64,000 bases of DNA from positions 1 through 64,000 of the forward strand of contig CAAAJI010000012.1 in the NCBI GenBank assembly GCA_900642245.1, given 5' to 3'. Position numbers and translations under genes: made by a program. The DNA is from Fragilaria radians. Its lineage: Eukaryota > Bacillariophyta > Fragilariophyceae > Fragilariales > Fragilariaceae. Numbering within the stretch: position 1 is the stretch's first letter; each line of letters begins with the position of its first letter. The notes below the pieces were generated by a model that saw only the letters and a list, made by a program, of their open reading frames with translations, made no database searches and was not told the DNA's origin. Shown in pieces: positions 43,201 to 51,661 of the stretch.

Positions 43201-43278
43201 CTTAATCATATGATACTTGACATTGCTGCTGACCAGTAACAGGATGCACTGTAACCATCTATGATTTTTGTGCAACAT
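40201..43278 (-). CDS. Type II membrane protein with two GH20 (beta-N-acetylhexosaminidase) modules, 1,025 aa
   Basis: Single frame from ATG (complement of 43276-43278); an internal Met 36 (MPDFPRAKGRKRKK) is an equally good start. Basic residues then a hydrophobic stretch (about 50-68, IVVFLALVLFSLLLFAQLV) give a type II anchor. Module 1 (about 212-560) has all GH20 hallmarks: LGVLLDAGRHYFPIEWI, LLHFRLTDDQAFNI, PEINVPGHAGGW and the catalytic pair Asp372-Glu373 in YHLGGDELEMSLEC, with RWEMTGQ and NHYWYSRGYQ later. Module 2 (about 643-960) is clearly homologous (YTGIILDLVLDDSF, LQLKIMNDYGFSI, PEITLAHRAGGWYY, IHLGFDERRESLEC). It keeps D799-E800 but lacks the sugar-binding Arg of the D..R motif, the LTDD motif and the Trp equivalent to HYWYS. 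GH20 enzymes remove terminal GlcNAc/GalNAc. A Golgi or surface glycan role is inferred; module 2 is probably inactive. Confidence 0.9.
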   Translation of the reverse strand: MLHKNHRWLQCILLLVSSNVKYHMIKTSCFDFATQMPDFPRAKGRKRKKLIVVFLALVLFSLLLFAQLVNHSILSNDGHENKITNDIRSVVKLKSTRMFFDAVGNRVTERLYNSPNGNIINKTIIESEKDFMQKNLRKMSSNDLYKDFRIKKQSEERNTVVMDLSLRQDNLVTLEHTIRSEIQRRPIKNDEMISLSWKDPLMEPIEINRKLSLKLNVEYLGVLLDAGRHYFPIEWIYRLLDYLELIGFNLLHFRLTDDQAFNIRLDSHPELAQPASGSDGKVYTPSELRKLVAYAKEKGIVIMPEINVPGHAGGWAGAVPRLVVPCAGFICSKGYGLALNVSHPSLIPILRDVLIELKSIFSTTPFYHLGGDELEMSLECFQEINMEMFNYTVFEEHLGLILKEIGIDHDQIVRWEMTGQLSSELETYRVKGVNHYWYSRGYQDTVINSNIRPKVFCSHGLYFDTNQEEDSWTIYQNTRSMKVNDHEPVAIIAGTFELGVDYWHKRNVIGRLLAVALGSSDEEYIDEMTFVDRYLHLCSMLNLPNEMCNRRGAPMIPYDEFRDDWKRTTSTWRDNLCSRLAVKEVAPSLDTSPRFLNRNLKQGNSFFWESFFKLQVNDSTKDSERQTISSPKYYLHQILKKNVRYTGIILDLVLDDSFTPEKFLRVISILDYLHELGFNMLQLKIMNDYGFSIAFESHHKLHFGSNLLSYAPWSTATIKEIVDHATSLGIEVVPEITLAHRAGGWYYAAPMIPCPMHHCKRGNGLTLDLTKKAIFPIIFSIVYQLREIFSSEFIHLGFDERRESLECQDEANMQVNFDEFESKMRRVMSFNGISEENILRWENEEQTLYASRLGNITHYRKGYPVVNNYHHKFFISTDLNLDEGKIKFPTAWDLYKQVQTCINLKPFGVLATLPTLNDEILKSLNVRQRLLAISIGLSADNLTESQFKAMFLKLCVQAQNQNCEEYGKIRDLDVVAKLESMQLETKERTCINRLRNVTKARPREGILVENGENVQKMTVVIENEI

Positions 43279-43620
43279 CGGAACCAGTAGGCTCTAGTAC
43301 ATAATCATCGTATGTTAAGACTACACGATTTTTATTTTTTCTAGCTTTAACTGTTAACTACAAAAGTTATTAATCGAGAAAAATTGAATTTCATATTAGT
43401 TAATCTATATCAAATCGTCAACACATTCTCACATGCACAATCATTAAAAGGAAAAGCCGAACCTATTGGGCGCAGGCTCGATGAAAAACCTACATGCATT
43501 CCGATTCAATAACTTTTAACCTTGTAGATTAGGATTCAGAGTTCCACTCTTTTATGTCGCTTCACTCGATTAATGATAGCTGTGACACTTGTTTGCTGTC
43601 CATAAACATTGTAGATTGCA
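43279..43620. other. Intergenic, 0.34 kb
   Basis: Promoter side of the GH20 gene; AT-rich, nothing else seen. Confidence 0.4.
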
Positions 43621-43990
43621 TTAATTTGCAAAATTAGCAGTATAGCCTTGCCTTGTAATGCGAGAAATCAAATCCCACAAAATCTTGCGGCAGTGAAACT
43701 TGTGCTGTGCAAGACCCCGCTCAGAAAACGAGAAAAATCTTACAGGTTTTCTCTCTCCAATTCCCTCAATATTCTTCCACAAAGCAAAAAGATTTTGTGG
43801 CAAAGGAGACAGAGTTGCACCTGCAGAGATGGAGTTTATCACTGCAGGGTCATGCCTGGCATTGTCAGGCTCCTCATTGCTTGGACTTTCCCCCACAAGC
43901 ATAAATCGCAATAGTTGATTGCAATCTCCCCCATTTGCTGCAGAAAGTTTCCACTTTGATACATGGTACTGTACTCTTCCATAGCCTTCT
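43621..43990 (-). mobile_element. Possible Crypton/GCR1_C-like coding relic
   Basis: A minus-strand fragment reads PQNLFALWKNIEGIGERKP, VRFFSFSERGLAQHKFHC and RKILWDLISRITRQGYTANF. The order LW..ey..GigGRKP, then a basic ERG..K, then RRK..WD.I..L.R.G.TA is one I associate with repeated diatom sequences related to the GCR1_C domain found in Crypton-type tyrosine-recombinase transposons. No ATG opens the frame, and a different frame just upstream (VCEKAMEEYSTMYQSGNF) looks like coding too, suggesting frameshift. No recombinase catalytic Arg or Tyr region was found. The family call is from memory of motif shape, so it is tentative. Confidence 0.4.
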
Positions 43991-44595
43991 CACAAACTTC
44001 CATTGTTACTTTCCCAAACAGTTGAACTCATACAAGATAAATGCAATATTTGATTTTCCAATAAGGCGACAAAATATGATTGTCTTTTTGAGTATTTTCA
44101 TGCTTGAGGGATGTACAATCAATAGTGGAGAAGGGACTTGAAGAACTTGGTGGGACATGGGTAGAGGCAGAAATTTTCGAAGTGAAATAGAGAGGATCAC
44201 AAAGGGTTACGTCTAGTGCACCCTGGACAACTGGATTAATGCCAAAGACACCAAGCGTAAACATATCTTTTCCTGAGACAAGAGGAATATGAGGTTATGG
44301 ACAGATGGGGCTTTGCTGATGGAAGAAAGCAATGAATCAAAAGCTAGGGTTTCCTACACACCTTTGATGATGACCAGAATCATAGATGGGCATTCAAATA
44401 GCGGACATACCAGGTGGATTCCTGCTAAGTGTGACAATTCTGGAATTCGTTCCAAATTTATTATTGAGCGATGGATATGCTCATATCAAAATGTTTGGGC
44501 ATCATGGATCTTCTTTCCTGGTTTTCAGGCGTTAAGTGACAGTTTTGTCCGCAAAGAAGGATAAACGGAAAAGATATTTGACACAAACATCAACC
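43991..44595. other. Intergenic, 0.6 kb
   Basis: Contains upstream sequence of the next gene. A 91-codon plus frame (44289-44564) and minus frames are open but not recognised; they could belong to the same decayed element as the preceding feature. Confidence 0.35.
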
Positions 44596-45615
44596 ATGAT
44601 GCTGTTACGTTCGGTGCTTGTTGTTATCACATGGATTGTGTCTACAGATGCATATTCCGTGAACTTTCGTATCCCTGTAGGATATCAAACTGCCTCAATC
44701 TCCTCCATGTCGTCTCTCAATGACAAGAGCAATAATTTTTATTCTCAGGATGAGACAAGGAAAAAGTCAAAAAAGGGTAAATTGTTGGTGTTAGGAGGTA
44801 CTGGATTCTTAGGCCGTACAATTTGCAAACGTGCCATTCTAGAGGGCTATCAAGTCGTGAGTTTGTCACGTCGGGGCTATGTTGACGATGGTGATACTGT
44901 CGATTCTACAATGACCACAACGATTACGTCCAAACCTCCAATTGACTTTCGTATAGGAGATGCTAGAAACAAAGATACCATACGGAATATTCTAGCAGAA
45001 GATAACGAAGAAGAATTCACGGGAATTATTCATTGTATAGGACTACTCTTTGATGATTCTTCTGGTCTTGGTCAATTCAATTCGTTCGTGTCTGGTTCGG
45101 GCTCAATCCCTGATAAAGAATCAACTTACGATACGATTACCAGATTAACTGCATTCAATGCTATTGATGCAAGTGAGGAGTATGCTCTCAACAACAAAAA
45201 TAAATGGAAAGAGAAATCGTTTCCTCTTCCCTTTTGTTTCATTTCAGCAGCAGAAGCCGGTTGGCCTGATGTACCAGGGGGGAAACAGATTGAAAATGTG
45301 TTGGCCCCGAAATGGTTACAAAGATATTTGGTCGCTAAGCGAACTGTCGAATCGAAACTTATGGAATTCTCATCCGTTTCCTCTACGCAAGCACTCCGTC
45401 CTATTATCTTTCGACCATCCTTAATATACTCCCTGGACCGACCACAATCGTACGCACCAGTGGCTGCATTCTTCGTAGGAAATGCCATAGGTCTTCCTTT
45501 TGTGGACAAACCAATGACAGTCCAAGCATTGGCCTGTGCAATTGTTCGATCTATGGATCGTGACTATGTTTGTGGTATTCAACGATATCCTGAGGTTGAA
45601 CAATTAAATCTGTAA
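44596..45615 (+). CDS. NAD(P)-binding Rossmann protein, COQ11/NDUFA9-like, 339 aa
   Basis: Start at ATG 44596 (MMLLRSVLVVITWIVSTDAY); the frame upstream opens only with GTG. The N-terminus is a signal-peptide-like stretch ending DA-YSVNF. In diatoms a cleavage site followed by an aromatic residue is typical of plastid presequences, so plastid import is possible; a mitochondrial site is the alternative. The mature part begins KLLVLGGTGFLGRTICKRAI, with the GGTGFLG dinucleotide motif at about residues 67-73, then VVSLSRRG and DFRIGDARNKDTI. Later parts match atypical SDR proteins such as yeast Coq11 and plant homologues: FCFISAAEAGWPDVPGG, WLQRYLVAKRTVESKLME and RPIIFRPSLIYSLDRP. The classical YxxxK pair is replaced by Y..AK in RYLVAKRTVE. 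Role in quinone biosynthesis or complex I is by family only. Confidence 0.8.
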   Translation: MMLLRSVLVVITWIVSTDAYSVNFRIPVGYQTASISSMSSLNDKSNNFYSQDETRKKSKKGKLLVLGGTGFLGRTICKRAILEGYQVVSLSRRGYVDDGDTVDSTMTTTITSKPPIDFRIGDARNKDTIRNILAEDNEEEFTGIIHCIGLLFDDSSGLGQFNSFVSGSGSIPDKESTYDTITRLTAFNAIDASEEYALNNKNKWKEKSFPLPFCFISAAEAGWPDVPGGKQIENVLAPKWLQRYLVAKRTVESKLMEFSSVSSTQALRPIIFRPSLIYSLDRPQSYAPVAAFFVGNAIGLPFVDKPMTVQALACAIVRSMDRDYVCGIQRYPEVEQLNL

Positions 45616-46320
45616 ACGACAAATTAAAAAAAATAAAGCGCTCTTGATTTCGGAGTATAGCAACAACCTATTTGGGCATGATGAAAAATATCGAAACTTC
45701 CCAATCATCCTTTTTCCTTTTTGTTCATGAATCATTCCAAGGTGACACAAGGGAACCCACATGACAAGGAGTGACTAGGTGGAAATGTTCCATCAACATT
45801 GATATTTAGCTATTTAAGAGGTATCCTGTGTGAGAAATGATAAATCTTGAACTAAACACTCTTATTGTCTTTATTTTGGTTATTCTTCGCTTTCTATTTA
45901 TGTGTTTGTTGAATGAATTTGAATATGTAGTCATGGCTAGGAAGATGGCAAAGCATGATACGCCGCATGAGATTGAAGTTGTTATTTAGCCGAATGCTTG
46001 AAACACACGCTGAAATCAGTAAGAGGGACTTGCTGTACTAGGAAGACAACTCTCAAAGCTCAAAACATTATAAGGAGTTAACAGTGAATTGATGGTACTT
46101 CAAATTGAACTAAATGCAAAAAACTAAAAAAGTTATAACATGAATTGCCTACAGTGCTGTATACTTTGGGACCACTAAACGCAGTTTGTAAATTATCCTT
46201 GGTTTGTTATACGCAGAAATTACTTGCTGAGTCATCCCGAAGACGACATGTATACTTGTGATTTACGATTCCTGATTCTGTCATGAATATGGCGCGAAAT
46301 CAGAGAAGTCAAAATTTGCA
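45616..46320. other. Intergenic, 0.7 kb
   Basis: Promoter side of the HAT1 gene; stop-rich, no repeat or relic that I could support. Confidence 0.4.
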
Positions 46321-47751
46321 ATGGGTGACGACAAAAAAAATGATATGGAAGAGCCGCGGTCTTCCATGGCAGCGAGCTGCATTTTGATTCAATTCTTGGA
46401 TTTTAGTTTTCAACCTGAATTCACGCATCAGATATTTGAGGGAGAGCGCATTCCAGGATATGAGCCATGGAACGATGACGGATCAGTCCAAGAAGAGCAT
46501 TCGCTGGCTATGCCGACAACATCCAAGAGCAATCTTTCTAAATGTGATGAGGAAAACGATATGAATAAGAAGGATCTCATATTTGATAAGCTGAAGATAC
46601 ATATCACACTTGCGCCCTCATGGAATCATGTTTTTTGCGACATCACTGTTCGAGAGATCAGAAAGCGAAAGTTTGGGTGCTTGAATCAAGATAGGACGGA
46701 AGTACAAATTCAATCAAGCATGGTTACAGATAACACTTCTGATAGGACTAATCAAGACTTAACCCCTAGATTGCCCACGGACGAAAGGAATACCAACAAA
46801 GCGTCGATGGCCATGTCAAAAGTTGAAATACTAGATAGACTTTCAAGTGCCTTACCAAGGTATTCGGATGACAAGTTAGCTATACAAAATTCATTCATGA
46901 GAAAACCTGTGGGAGAAACTGTATTGGAATACTCAAGATTTTGTTCCCAACGGAGTCGAGATTTGGACTTTGTTTTGACACTTGCTGATGGAGAGTTGAC
47001 TTCTGAATATCACCAATCGATTCAAAATCTAGCTCTATTCTTCATTGAGAATGCCGATGCAATCGATCTTACTTCCACTCCCACGGGAAGTGGAGGATTT
47101 TGGAAAATACTCTACTTGTTTCTCAAACAAGATACGTCCCACTACGCTCTCTGTGGTTATATGACGTTGTTCCACTTTCATTCTCCCTTCCGAAAACCAA
47201 ATCCCGGAATAGTCGTACGAATTTGTCAGGCACTTATCCTTCCCCCCTTTCAACGTCAGGGACATGGAAAAGTCATGTTGCGTACCGTCTATGATACATC
47301 GTTAACTTCTCCCCCAACGATGGACACTCAAAGTAGGGTTGTCGAAATTAATGTGGAAGATCCCGCTCCAGCCTTTGTGGCTTTACGGAATGCGGTAGAT
47401 TGGGACTTGTTACGTGAATCGATCCAGTCCAATCGGTCATGGATACCTTATCATTATCTTGAAGAAGGGACATTCAATGTTTTGCAAGATAAGGATGTAA
47501 ATCAGGCTGCCATAATGAGTCGTCTCACACCACGACAAATTCATATTGCATATGAGCTGTGGAAGCTTTCACAATTTTCAGAACAAAAAGAGAGCGAAAA
47601 GCAGTATCGTCTTATGGTGAAGAAACGACTTTTGAAGGACAATCGAGACATTCTTAGTAGTTATGGTACAAAAGAAGAACGACAAGCAGTTTTGGATGAG
47701 ATTTATAGGAAATTGTATCAGGTTTATAAGGCTATCTTGAAGCTAAAGTAA
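46321..47751 (+). CDS. HAT1: Histone acetyltransferase type B catalytic subunit HAT1, 476 aa
   Basis: Start at ATG 46321. The N-terminal HAT1 domain is visible in IQFLDFSFQPEFTHQIFEGE, RIPGYEPW and, after a low-complexity insert, LKIHITLAPSWNHVFCDI (residues about 20-110). The MYST/GNAT-like catalytic core follows: HYALCGYMTLFHFHSPFRKP, NPGIVVRICQALILPPFQRQ, with the acetyl-CoA loop RQGHGK (312-317), and VVEINVEDPAPAFVALRNAV, where E346 lies in the conserved VEDP segment. The C-terminal LTPRQIHIAYELWKL and RLMVKKRLLKDNRDIL match the family tail. HAT1 acetylates new histone H4 at Lys5 and Lys12 with RBBP7/Hat2. An insert of about 80 residues (118-200) between the lobes is longer than usual. 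Single exon. Confidence 0.95.
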   Translation: MGDDKKNDMEEPRSSMAASCILIQFLDFSFQPEFTHQIFEGERIPGYEPWNDDGSVQEEHSLAMPTTSKSNLSKCDEENDMNKKDLIFDKLKIHITLAPSWNHVFCDITVREIRKRKFGCLNQDRTEVQIQSSMVTDNTSDRTNQDLTPRLPTDERNTNKASMAMSKVEILDRLSSALPRYSDDKLAIQNSFMRKPVGETVLEYSRFCSQRSRDLDFVLTLADGELTSEYHQSIQNLALFFIENADAIDLTSTPTGSGGFWKILYLFLKQDTSHYALCGYMTLFHFHSPFRKPNPGIVVRICQALILPPFQRQGHGKVMLRTVYDTSLTSPPTMDTQSRVVEINVEDPAPAFVALRNAVDWDLLRESIQSNRSWIPYHYLEEGTFNVLQDKDVNQAAIMSRLTPRQIHIAYELWKLSQFSEQKESEKQYRLMVKKRLLKDNRDILSSYGTKEERQAVLDEIYRKLYQVYKAILKLK

Positions 47752-50332
47752 ATTTATATCTGCACGCGTGACGTAAGAATATACTTCTTGACAAAGAAAA
47801 AATTAATCAACAACAAACAATAACCAAAGCCTTAAGTATTGCCAAAAAGATCAACTGTTGAATTTCCAGACAAAGTTTAGATTATCTTCTTGACTTCAGG
47901 TGTTACTTGACCGAAATGTTAAGTTAGAATAAAGGTTAGAGGGATTCGTTTGTTCATGATCAAGCGCAAAATTGTTTCATTTATCTATTGAATCCTTGCT
48001 TTACAGATATCAATACTCCTCTCATCTGAGGAAACAAGAAAGAGTGTAGTGAAATAGGCCATTGGCAACATTGCTTTCTATGAAGGGTACCGAATCTTAA
48101 ACTATAATTTTAATTTGAAGCAGAGAATACGGGGTACCCGCAAATGAGATTATAATTGATTTCGTAAAGGTAAATGAGCTTGTAGGCTTTCCAAAGAAAA
48201 GAAAAGTATCGTTGACATGAAAACTTAATGTATACATGAATGTCATTTTAAGGTAACAGATATAACTCTTATTGTTCTAGAATTTATAGATTCTCTACTT
48301 TTCCCTTTTTATCATTATTGAATACCTTCAATAAAGATAGGTGAGGGCCCTAACGGAACAGGTCAGTGAACAAATATATAAACACAAAAGCAATACATGA
48401 GGGAATAAGGAAACCTACAAGTTTGCGGATAACAATATGAATGCCATGATTTTCAATTAATTGTGTTAGAATGTTAGCAATAACACAGAACAAGAAGTAG
48501 CTAGAATTGGAGATTGAATAATGATATCCAAGAAATTGACATAATGAATTAGAAGAATACCATGAAATTAGCTGATGAACAAGTAGGCAGCAGCGATTAA
48601 ACAGCAGAATGATTCACGATAAAGTAGGGGTCTAATCAAGTTGGGATGAATCGTCTAGTTCAAGAATGTTGACAAGCGTTTGATTCTTGAAAAAGGGGGA
48701 GCTAATAGGCACCTGGCCTACTGAAGAATGTATCGTAAATCTCACTATCAATCACCACTAGTATTAAAGTAGTTGGTCATATCATGACAGTTAAATTGGA
48801 TTTCTCCCACTTAGTTAAATCTCATGAACGGAGTTAAGAATACTTTCACTCCAAACTAGATGCAGATTGCCAAAACTTAAATTTAACAGTGCTCTAAGGA
48901 TGAATACAGGCACACATCCAAGGGGTTCAATTCTGCTCCTGATAACTTTAACCTGTAAATATATCAACACATCTTCAAGATTTGTTTACAGTGATAGACT
49001 AAAGTTAAATTGAACTTACAGAATAATGATAAATGGTGTTGGCTCGAATCTCTACTAAGAACATAAGATTAAGCAACTCCAAGCATAATCTGTAAAGTCC
49101 AGATAGAGGATAATGCATAATCAGACAAGAAATTCCACTACTGCACAAAAATGGTAGAGGATATTCCCAAACAGTAAGTCTTCCCAAAAACGTAATATCA
49201 ATTAATTGTTATAGTCAACAATTGCCACACCGGGTCGCTTTGAAAAGAAAGCATCTATCTTTTAAGTAAAGTTTTCATCGAGATCAATCAAGATTGAATG
49301 GTTTCCAGAGGATGAAAACACCTTTTGATAGAATTCAAAAGCGCAAAGGAACTGTGCTACAGTTTTCATATTCAGATTTTGTAAATCATTTCCAGCATCA
49401 ACTTTCCGCTCAAAATCAGCAGTGAGATAGATTTGAAAGAGTTAGAAAAGACATGATTTGCCAAATATGATCGAAATTAGGGAGCTCTCGTAACATGCAG
49501 TAGTATTTGCTTGTTCCTCAAGAGCTTCAATAATCACATCCCAGCTTCCGTGATAATTTACTTTCGATTATGAGGACACGTTATGAGGTATCGGGGAGTA
49601 TATAGGAAAATCAAATGGGGACATTTATCGGAATGGTTTGTTTTGCACTTGTGATAATTTTCTGATACCAGGCAGAAGCGTGTATTCAATATTCGTTATT
49701 GATGAAGTGTGATGAAGTATGACGTCTGTCAGAGTGAGCAATTGAGCCTTTCTATTGCCATCCAAACTTAGAATGACCCTCGACGGCCTAGAACTCCCAG
49801 CAGAATTTCATTTTCCGTAGATTTGATTTTCTACAATGTTTTCTTTGTGCTTTAGGTACTAGTATGTTTATTATACGATGATAACAGGAACTGTTGAATG
49901 ACATCTGGTATGTTTAACTTTAGCGCTGCTAATCGATCTTAATTCAAGGAAGGATCTCGGATCATCATTTGAGTTGAATTGGGGTAATTTCTTAATAAAG
50001 TTCTTTATTCAATAATAAGATGGATCGGTTTTACGATTCTCAAAAACTTTTAACATTATAGAAGTTTTATGTGTGTACGAAGACTTGGGATCTCTCGTGA
50101 AGTCCTACAGAATGACCCCAATAATAATGTACAAAAGGAAGAGGCACTAAGCAGTTTTTGTGTGAATATTTAACAGTCTCAAAATAGCCCTTAAGACCTG
50201 GAAAATTCATCCATTGCAGTCCCGTTTCTTCTTTGCTTAATGAATACTTGACTATGTCTAGTGTGAAATTCCTAGGTGTGATGCACTCGTAGGGGAGGTA
50301 CTTGGGAACCATATATCCACACAAAAATCAGT
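47752..50332. other. Intergenic, 2.6 kb
   Basis: Stop-rich AT DNA. A purine run AAAAAGGGGGAG at about 48690-48701 resembles an LTR-element polypurine tract, but no LTR or pol relic flanks it. A minus-strand frame ending near the DUF6824 start (50067-50312, from its first ATG) is open for 82 codons with no similarity seen. Confidence 0.4.
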
Positions 50333-51661
50333 ATGATGTCGGCACTAGATAGTGCTGATAACGAATCACAGGAGAGAGGAATAGAATGCCCACATGACCA
50401 TGATGTACTTTCAGGAAGAGGCAACTTTGTGAATTACCATGCAGGAAATGAATACTTTAGGAGCCTTGTGCGCTCACACAAAATCGCATACATCGCGTGT
50501 CCGAAGCCTCAAAAAGGCAAATTCTCAAGAATTATAGTGGATGAAATTCGAAACCGTAACCCACCTGGTCGTTTTCTGAAACAAGATTCTGAAACAAAGC
50601 TTTGGTACGATATTGGTGATAAGAAAGCCCTCGATAAGACGAGGCAAGCACTTCGAGAGGGAGCACCGGAGCTCATGAAAGACCTTGATCCAGACGATGA
50701 AGATTACGAGGAAGAGGTAAATCCTACTATGTCAAACGTACCACATCACGTAAGTACAGGAGTACGTCACTTCGAATTTTTTACTTACCCTCCATTCATC
50801 AACGACATGCAAAAATTTCCTGAAAGTTTTGCGAATGAAACTTATCTAACATGCAATGACTTTCCTTTTTGAAAGATGTTTGTCGGTTCTTCCGGCTTTC
50901 TGGGAGGTGGTGAATCTTCGGCTTACCATTTACCAAATCAAGGTCAGCTGAGTATTTCAACACCTACTCCTACGACGATAACGTCATCCAATCAATTGCC
51001 GGTTTCTCAACAAATTCAGGCTGATCGGGAAGTTACAAGAATGATACAAGCCCATTCGACAGTGACAGACACAACGTACCTAGCGCCTATGCGTGGATCA
51101 AATACATTTTCTACTTTATCCAATGGGTTTGTTGCTTCTACTGAGAATGTTGGGCAGGTTATGTCCATGTACATACCTGATCAATTTGAGCCTACACCAA
51201 TCAATCCCAATGCTCAACTAAAAGTAATACCAAACGAAGTTCCCTCGTCAGCGCCTCTTCGGCGAGGAATTCAGAGGGATGACTCGTTTACTTTTGAACA
51301 TCTTTTTAAGGAAAAACCAATTCCTGAAAAGACTTCGAAAAAAATGGAAAATTCTTCACAACATCTTTCAGCAATGAGCTTCTCGATTGGTGACATGACT
51401 GAAGCGAGCAATCTAAGTGCTGTTTTTGAAGACTCTATGAGAATATCAGAAGATGCACCCTCCATGTATCCTAAATTTGATACCAACAGGAAGATTCCGA
51501 GCACGAGCTACATTCATGGATCAGAGATTAAGAAAAAATCTGCATCAGTTACCGAAACGAGTGTCACAAGCTCACTAGGAAGCTTTGCTTTAGAAAACAG
51601 CATGATGCAAATGTCATTTAAAAGTGGCTTGGATGATGAGTCCAGCAAAGGCCTCAAATAG
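50333..51661 (+). CDS. DUF6824-domain protein, about 400 aa, two exons
   Basis: Exon 1 50333-50749 and exon 2 50876-51661, joined in phase 0. The first exon carries a DUF6824-like domain (about residues 20-115), known mainly from diatoms: DHDVLSGRGNFVNYHAGNEY, FRSLVRSHKIAYIACPK, KGKFSRIIVDEIRNRNPPGR, FLKQDSETKLWYDIGDKKAL and TRQALREGAPE. The usual form is DVLLGRG...N.HPGN..FR; here HP reads HA. The second exon is low-complexity, rich in Ser, Thr, Gln and Asn, with DSFTFEHLFKEK and the Ser-rich tail TSVTSSLGSFALENSM. Function of the domain is unknown; a DNA-binding or regulatory role has been guessed for such families but is not shown here. Reading without the intron gives a TGA and an apparent second ORF starting at 50876. 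Confidence 0.8.
50750..50875 (+). other. Likely intron, 126 nt, in the DUF6824 gene
   Basis: Donor GTAAGT at 50750 and acceptor TTTTTGAAAG ending at 50875. It removes the in-frame TGA at 50870 and joins the two frames. A weaker donor GTAAAT at 50717 would also keep the frame, so the exact boundary is open. Confidence 0.6.

Noticed and set aside
48690..48701. Polypurine tract AAAAAGGGGGAG as evidence of an LTR element
   Set aside because: No RNase H or integrase relic before it and no LTR pair around it.
50067..50312. 82-codon minus frame divergent from the DUF6824 gene
   Set aside because: No similarity, no conserved feature, and length within chance for this composition.
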